The translations under genes and the position numbers were made by a program. Below the pieces are notes generated by a model. The model saw only the letters and a list, made by a program, of their open reading frames with translations. It had not been told where the DNA came from and did no database searches. DNA of 15,115 nucleotides from Smittium mucronatum (lineage: Eukaryota; Kickxellomycota; Harpellomycetes; Harpellales; Legeriomycetaceae). The DNA lies in assembly GCA_001953115.1 (NCBI GenBank), contig LSSL01007547.1:1-15115 (forward strand), written 5' to 3'. This document shows positions 10,151 to 15,115 of this stretch, one piece after another. The first letter of the stretch is position 1. Every line of letters starts with the position of its first letter.

Positions 10151-10910
10151 ATATTTAAGGATTTGGGTTTTAATTATGTTATATATATATTTTTAATATT
10201 CTTACATATATAAAAAAACTATTTCAAAAAAATTTTTATTAAAAAATAAAATAAAATTTATGTAGATACATCAGTTAAAAGAAAATATTATAAATTTAAT
10301 AAGAAACTATTTAACAGTAATTTAAATAAACTTTTATGGGAAAAAGAGATATAAATTAAAAATTGATTTTATTATTAGTATAAATTATATTATGGGATAT
10401 ATAAAAAATCGTGGATTTGGTTAACTTAAATAAAAAAATTACATTCTAATTTACAAATTGTGTAAAAAAATTACTTAACTTTTTAAATACAGCCAAAATT
10501 ATTCTAAAATCTTTTGTAAGTATAAATTTAATTAGATTATTTGATCATTTTGCTCAGTTATCAGCGCCAAACTAAAAAATTTAGTTATTTGAAAATAAAA
10601 GTATTTTGATGTATAAAATATTTTTGGAGACTAAATTTACAAAATTTATTGATATTAAAAAATAAAATTTCAATGGAAAATTCAATTACTTTTATTCAGT
10701 AAATTTTAGTGCTTAAATCTTAATTTCAAGATGTATTAGATTCGAAACTCTCAGCCTAAATTTAAATTTAATTAAAGCTAAATATATATTTATAAAATAT
10801 TTTACTTATTTAAAAACAATTTCTATTTGTTTTGGGAAATAAAAATTCAAATATTTTATGCAAGGAAATAGAAATTTACAGTAAAAAAATAATTTTACAT
10901 ATAATAAAAA

Positions 10911-10930
10911 ATAAAATAAAATAAAATAAA
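10911..10930. repeat. ATAAA pentanucleotide microsatellite
   Basis: Four exact tandem copies of ATAAA, preceded by an A-rich run. A slippage tract; no function apparent. Confidence 0.8.
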
Positions 10931-11088
10931 CTATTTTTTTTTCATTAAATAATTTTTTGTCAGCGTAAAAAATTTAAGACATTATTAAATTACAAAAAAT
11001 AAAATTTAATGAAATTAGAAGAAGAATATTTTATATAGGATAAAAAAATTTCGAATAAATTTTTTCTAAGCTGTATCTCTTACGTTGT

Positions 11089-11283
11089 AAAGTCTCAAAA
11101 AATGGGATAGAGAGATTTAAAAAATCACAAATAGCCTTTATTTTTTTTATTCATTTAATATTTTGAAAATTACTCTTTATATAATATATAATTTTTATTA
11201 AATCTAAAGTTTTAAATATAAATAATTATTAATTTTAATTAAAAAATTTCTAATATCAAAAAAATAGCAAAGTCTCAAAAAAT
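11089..11283 (+). repeat. 15-nt direct repeat pair, 180 nt apart
   Basis: AAAGTCTCAAAAAAT occurs exactly at 11089-11103 and again at 11269-11283. The GTCTC core makes coincidence less likely than for pure A/T words, but the flanks do not align well, so a chance repeat cannot be excluded. Confidence 0.5.
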
Positions 11284-12853
11284 ATAAAATAAAAATTTAA
11301 TTCAAAATTTGGTTAATTTATTTGGTGATATCATTTATAGTTTTCTTAGGTGACTTTAATACAAAAATAAGCTAAAATAGTAATTACTTTAACAAAATCA
11401 ATCTCAGAATAATTTGAATTTTCAGAACTAATGATATCATTAAGGATATAATTAAATTAGATGATTTCTTATAAATTATTTAATTTTACATTCATACCAT
11501 TTGATTAATCAGATGGATTTTTAAATTTCATGCATTAAATTTTAATGAATATAATAAACTGAAATTTCCACTCTTCTATGCCTAATAATACAAGATTTAT
11601 CAAATTATCAGTATTAATCTTTCGAAAATATTTATTATTATAACTAAAAAATTTTCAAGAAAAGTGATTTTTTTTGTAAAAAAAATATTTCATATTTTTG
11701 ATATTAAAAATCGTATTCATATCTTATCTTTTAGGTATTTACAAGAGAGATGATAGAGTTTTTAAGAAAATCTTTATACGTATATTTTTTATGAGCAAAA
11801 ATTAAAAATACTTGTAATAATCTCGAATTAACGCTTATTATGTTAATTAATTTTACTTATTAATCTTTATGAAACGAATTTTTTTAATTTTAATTAAATT
11901 AATTTTATCTTTAATTCAAGCTTCTAACATCAAAAATTCGATACAATAAATTTCACCTTATTTAAAAGTATATAAAAAAAAATAGTAAAAAACAAGCGTA
12001 ATTCATATAAAATATTAAAACTCTTATCATTATTTAATTCCTCTATCAACTAAAGAACTTCAAACATAAGAAATTATCAATTTATACCTATTTTTCGATA
12101 TAATTTACCTACAGATATTTCAATTAGGGCGGATGACTGAATATTCACTTTATTTTCGATTTATAATTTATTGAAGATTGGATTTTCGGTTAAGAATATC
12201 AATAAGCTTTAATGTATCATTGATCTGACAGAAAATTATAAACTAATTTTATAGTTCAAAATTTTTTTCGTTTTTTTCTTTTTGCTATGAAAAAATAAAA
12301 AATTATGCAAAATATATAATTTTTTACAAAATTTTCCAATTTTTCATAGTTTTTTTTATGGGTATTTATAGATAATATCTCTTTAAAAAATACTGATATA
12401 ATTTTAAATTTTTTATTTCATTTTTTCGGTATTCGAATTTATTTAATGAAACAAGTTATATTAAAATATATACCAAAATCCATAATATCAAAAAATAATG
12501 AGTGAAAGAATAATAATGATTTTATTTTTTCGGAAAAAATAATAAAAAAACTAATTTTCATGCAAAGTTGTAAAAAATTTGGGTATTTATATACTTTATT
12601 AAAAATCAAATTTAATAAAATTCAGTGAAACAAAAAATAAATAGCTAATAATAATTAGTAAATAATTTTAAAATAAATACCTGAAAAATTATTCTTTTAT
12701 ACGATAAATTCAAAAATTAGACATATTTTGAGTATATTTAATTCAAATATATAATTTTGATGAAAAAAAATTTATTATAAAAATAATTTAAAACTACAAA
12801 ATAGCAAATAATAAAACAAAATATTTCTTTTTTTTTTTATTATAATAGATTAT

Positions 12854-12883
12854 ATTAAAAACTAATTATTTTTAGTTTTTAAT
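12854..12883. repeat. 12-bp hairpin followed by T run
   Basis: ATTAAAAACTAA (12854-12865) and TTAGTTTTTAAT (12872-12883) are perfect reverse complements with a 6-base loop, followed by seven Ts. The shape resembles an intrinsic terminator, but the stem has a single G:C pair and the setting is probably eukaryotic, so I do not call it one. Confidence 0.6.
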
Positions 12884-12998
12884 TTTTTTGAAAAAAACCA
12901 ATTAAATAAACCTAAATAATTGCATTTAGATTTAATTTTGATAATAAATTATAAAATATACATAAAAAAATAAAAAATAAATCTGTTTATGTCAATAA

Positions 12999-13718
12999 AT
13001 TAAAAAAATTATAAAAAAGTTTCCAAAAAACCCAATTCTACCAAAGTTTTTTTATCCATATATTATAAAAAAATTCTGGTGTTATTTTTAATCTCTGGGA
13101 ATTTACTTCATATTTTTTTGGTCATGTGGATTCAAGAAAGAATTTATTCATTTACATGCTCTAATTCAATATTGGCTGATTAAGCTTGTATCTGAATTAA
13201 AATATACTTTGCTACCCCTACATAAATAATCTTTCAAACTTTCCCAAAAGAAAATACTTGAAATCAGTTTGTAGTTTTTTAAATTCAGATCAGATTGGCA
13301 CAAGTTCAATCCTATCTATAGAAAAATTTTGATAGGAATAAAATAGAGAAGATGTTAAAAAAATTCATTTTGATAGATTTATATATACTAATCATTAAAA
13401 TATTCATTTTTTAAAACTTTTATACTAAAAAAAAAATCATGAAAGTTCCTGAAGACTGAATAAGCATTTTCCAGATTTTTGGAATTCAATTCACTGATCA
13501 AACTCAACAGTTTAATACTTATCCAGTTTTATTTTTCAACTAAATTTCAATCCACAGTCAATTGGTGGATTTTTTAATGTTTTATTTTGATTAGCTATCT
13601 ATTTTGTAGACTTAATTTTAATATTAAAATTTTTATCACAAATTTTTATTATTTAATTGCACTTAATTTCGCACAAGTGACTTTTTCGAAAATCTAGAGC
13701 AACATTATGGGGTCATAA
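12999..13718. pseudogene. Decayed coding region, strand undecided
   Basis: A G+C-richer patch with sparse stops on both strands. Plus reading: the frame from 12999 to 13343 has three stops (13089, 13227, 13272) in 115 codons and contains LIQYWLIKLVSELKYTLL (open 13092-13226) and FRSDWHKFNPIYRKIL. The same frame recovers after a cluster of stops at 13344-13380, with 37 and 40 open codons on either side of a TAA at 13575. Minus reading: one frame is open for 46 codons at 13528-13391 (LLSLISELNSKNLENAYSVF) and, in the same phase, for 49 codons at 13315-13169 (SLKDYLCRGSKVYFNSD). The minus product is more polar and more like a soluble protein, and the LINE is also minus, but I cannot decide. No family is recognised on either strand. 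A 7-bp hairpin, AATCCAC/GTGGATT with a 9-base loop, lies at 13549-13571. The raised G+C content lowers the expected stop density somewhat and is part of the explanation. Confidence 0.3.
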
Positions 13719-13866
13719 TTAAAAATTTTCAATCTTGTTAATTTGTGATATGCACACACTCGAACAGTGATAGATAATCTTTTTTTTTAGGGAACTTATT
13801 TAAAATATTTAAAAGCTAAAAAAAACTATAAAAATAAATTAAAAAATAATAATTATAATTTTCATA
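13719..13866. other. Spacer between two G+C-richer patches
   Basis: Mostly A/T. It contains the first copy of the paired motif TGCAC-N10-AGTGATAGAT (13751-13775). A minus-strand reading here gives short runs such as KDYLSLFECVHITN that may be more decayed coding sequence. Confidence 0.4.
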
Positions 13867-13930
13867 CCACTCCCCTCTGTCGCTCTAGCAGCTCCGTGAC
13901 AACTATGCACTGTTTCAAGGAGTGATAGAT
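13751..13930 (+). repeat. Paired motif TGCAC-N10-AGTGATAGAT
   Basis: TGCAC (13751-13755), ten bases, then AGTGATAGAT (13766-13775) recurs with identical spacing at 13906-13930, 155 bases downstream. The ten spacer bases match poorly (about 3 of 10). With five G or C bases among the fifteen conserved positions and exact spacing, a duplicated and diverged segment is plausible. The second copy lies inside the G+C island. Confidence 0.45.
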
Positions 13931-13942
13931 CATAAAATCCAT
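13862..13942 (-). CDS. Small open frame over the G+C island, 26 codons
   Basis: ATG (13942-13940) to TGA (13864-13862), product including YHSLKQCIVVTELLERQRG. Its G- and C-ending codons (CAG, GTC, ACG, CTG, GAG, AGG, GTG) resemble those of the LINE on the same strand and not the A+T-rich surroundings. A second minus frame and a plus frame through the same island are also open, so coding here is not established. It could be a fragment of a transposon open reading frame. Confidence 0.15.
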   Translation of the reverse strand: MDFMIYHSLKQCIVVTELLERQRGVV

Positions 13943-14032
13943 ATTAAATTATCTATCTTCTTTGACTCTTATTATCGTAGAAGACTTATTAAATTTATAA
14001 CCAGTCGGATATCGATGTATATTTTAGCTTGA
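13867..14032 (+). other. G+C island of unknown nature
   Basis: By hand count 30 of the 54 bases at 13867-13920 are G or C, in a neighbourhood near 17-20%. CACTCC (13868-13873) can pair with GGAGTG (13919-13924), closing a possible 57-base structured domain. A plus frame following a TAG at 13886-13888 is open for 47 codons to TGA 14030-14032 and reads as a mixed protein (QLRDNYALFQGVIDHKIH, then SYYRRRLIKFITSRIS). The G+C ends abruptly near 13930 while that frame continues, which does not favour a single gene. Candidates are a transposon fragment (the LINE 0.4 kb away has similar base use), a structured RNA, or a recent foreign fragment. I checked it by eye against tRNA, 5S, U2, U6 and SRP RNA features and saw no match. 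Confidence 0.5.
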
Positions 14033-14355
14033 TGTAGTCTATGATTTAATTTAAAATATCAAAAATATCGATTCTATTAAAATCTGCTGGAATCAGAAAC
14101 AAGATAAACCTTTATATTTTTAAAATGGTGAAACTTCGGCTAAAATTAAAAAATTTATATGATATAAAAGCAAGCTTATCTGATCTTAAATTTATATTTA
14201 AATAGTACTTGAAATTTTCTTAAAAATATTAATAGTATAACACACTTATGTTCACAGTTATATATTTGTGGTTTTCAAATATTTTTTAATCAGTTTGAGC
14301 CATTTCAGACCTGTGACATTCATTAACTGTAAATGGATTTATTTAAAGTGATATT
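14033..14355. other. A+T-rich gap between island and LINE
   Basis: No supported gene. The patch at 14290-14335 read on the minus strand gives PFTVNECHRSEMAQTD and could be eroded LINE sequence downstream of the reverse transcriptase, but it cannot be aligned with confidence. Confidence 0.5.
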
Positions 14356-15115
14356 TCATTTGTTAAATAATAGTAACTTTATTAGTGCTATTTGCATATC
14401 AGCTTCAAATTCGGCCAATAGCACGGCATCATCTGCAAAGAGCAGCCCAGGTATTCTAGAGGTGATTACAGGGACATATACACCTTTAATTCCCTTGAAA
14501 AGATCGTTAATGAAAAAATTTATTAGTATTGGCGATTCTGTGCAGCCTTTTTGTTGCCCAAATAAGTAAACAGTGTGTTTGGAGACGTCATTTTCAATCC
14601 TAACAGCTATTTTCAGTGATCTGTACAAGCCCCAGATAGCGTTGATCAACTTCCCTCCAATCCCAATGGCCATTAGTTTGTACAGTAGTGCGGTGTGGGG
14701 CGCTCAGTCGTAGGCTTTACTATAGTCGATATAGCATATGAAGGTTTTTTTATTTTTCTTCGCCTCGAAATTTCGAAATCTGGCCTGTTCTTTGACTATA
14801 ATTTCGTATTTCTTATCGATTTGTGCAAATTTGGTAGCTATTATTTTGGATAATAGCTATGAAAGGGTTGGTATCAGTAAAATTCCCCGATAGTTATCGG
14901 GGTCTTTCATATCACCCTTTTTCGGCACTGGCACTACTATACTAGTGTCCATATTAGTTGGGATTTCCCCAGAATCGTACATAATTTTGATAATTTTAAA
15001 AATAATTTTCGCGATTTTCGACTCAGGAATTTTCTCTGAGGCCACCAGTTTTCATACCTCACTGGGTATTCCATCAGAGCCAGGAGCCTTGTTATTAGGT
15101 GTATCACTTAATGCT
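14356..15115 (-). pseudogene. LINE-type reverse transcriptase, broken and partial
   Basis: One minus-strand frame of 253 codons enters at the window edge (15114) and ends at TAG/TAA-type stop 14358-14356. In order it shows the N-terminal RT motif NNKAPGSDGIPSE (before 15055), VVPVPKKGDMKDPDNYRG (about 14937-14884, fingers motif 1), KEQARFRNF (about 14793-14767, motif 2), TFICYIDYSKAYD (14745-14707, motif A with its catalytic Asp at 14727-14725), GQQKGCTESP (14559-14530, motif B) and FADD (14439-14428, motif C, the catalytic pair). In-frame stops are TGA 15054-15052, TAG 14859-14857 and TGA 14706-14704. Motif B should read like RQGCPLSP, so its Arg and Pro are lost. Motif 2 and motif A are separated by only about ten residues, where LINE enzymes usually have some 30 or more, so an in-frame deletion is likely near 14764. 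Homology stops around 14374, shortly after FADD. The apparent start at 15045 is a GTG following a stop and is not a true start. This is a dead copy. Confidence 0.9.
14374..15115 (-). mobile_element. Non-LTR retrotransposon (LINE) fragment
   Basis: The reverse transcriptase motifs and the FADD box place this in the non-LTR retrotransposons; clade cannot be settled by eye. G+C is far above the neighbouring desert and drops within a few tens of bases of 14374, marking the left junction. No endonuclease, RNase H, zinc finger, 3' tail, poly-A or target-site duplication is visible in the window. The 5' part presumably continues beyond 15115. The element lacks its 3' side, which is the end normally kept in LINE insertions. 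Confidence 0.85.

Larger units (their letters stand above)
10151..12853. other. A+T-rich stretch; two minor repeats
   Basis: No supported gene over 2.7 kb. It includes a pentanucleotide tract at 10911-10930 and a 15-base word repeated at 11089-11103 and 11269-11283. A slightly G+C-richer patch at 12125-12235 gave no convincing frame or RNA. Confidence 0.55.

Noticed and set aside
12125..12235. Box C/D snoRNA-like arrangement (GGATGA ... CTGA)
   Set aside because: The C box deviates from the consensus, there is no terminal stem, and the words are short enough to occur by chance.
12854..12895. Rho-independent terminator
   Set aside because: The stem is almost all A:T, there is no upstream gene, and the window appears eukaryotic; hairpins before T runs are common at this composition.
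789..13217. CCC/CCCC words (near 31, 791, 1329, 5689, 13213) as microsporidian promoter elements
   Set aside because: Such C-rich motifs sit just upstream of start codons in some microsporidia, but none here lies close to a candidate start codon.
13297..13320. T-loop-like sequence (AGTTCAATCC)
   Set aside because: The flanking bases do not pair as a T stem and no A box or acceptor stem is present.
14333..14569. Plus-strand open frame of 78 codons
   Set aside because: It lies antisense over the reverse transcriptase motifs B and C on the minus strand. The minus reading has clear family motifs, so this is a shadow.
14704..15054. Reassigned stop codons that would rescue the reverse transcriptase
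   Set aside because: The internal stops are two TGA and one TAG. Neither a TGA-as-Trp code nor a ciliate TAA/TAG-as-Gln code removes all three, and the enzyme also has a deletion and altered motif B, so decay is the better explanation.
1..15115. CRISPR array or bacterial accessory island
   Set aside because: No regularly spaced repeats of 20-40 bases, no ribosome binding sites and no bacterial gene families are visible.

Overview
The window looks like a gene-poor, extremely A+T-rich stretch of a eukaryotic nuclear genome (by eye about 80-85% A+T over the first ~13.8 kb). The only confidently recognised gene is the remnant of a non-LTR (LINE-type) retrotransposon reverse transcriptase on the minus strand at the right-hand edge. 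The wording of its motifs and the A+T-rich desert beside it resemble expanded, gene-sparse microsporidian genomes such as Edhazardia or Hamiltosporidium. That assignment is from memory of the family and is low-confidence; other very A+T-rich eukaryotes are possible. I see no bacterial operon structure, Shine-Dalgarno pattern, tRNA, rRNA or CRISPR array.

Layout. 1-12,998: a desert of A/T runs with short hairpins, short tandem repeats, one pair of diverged direct repeats about 5 kb apart, and a few short open frames. Three of these (85 codons at 9291-9548 plus; 74 codons at 6250-6474 plus; a frame on the minus strand at 6665-7144 broken by only two TAA stops) are about as long as or longer than the best expected by chance at this composition. 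None is recognisable. I read them as candidate small or decayed genes. 12,999-13,718: a G+C-richer patch that reads like a heavily decayed coding region, strand undecided. 13,867-14,032: a sharp G+C island (about 55% G+C over its first 54 bases) of unknown nature. 14,356-15,115: the LINE reverse transcriptase pseudogene, running off the right edge.

How it fits together. The right 2 kb is a graveyard: a LINE copy with three internal stop codons, an apparent in-frame deletion, altered core motifs and loss of everything downstream of the FADD motif, next to G+C-richer remnants that fade into A+T-rich sequence. The simplest account is that former genes and transposons are being eroded by an A+T-directed mutation bias. 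No functional system can be demonstrated from this sequence alone. The strongest leads are the G+C island, the nearly open frame at 6665-7144, and the missing 3' side of the LINE.
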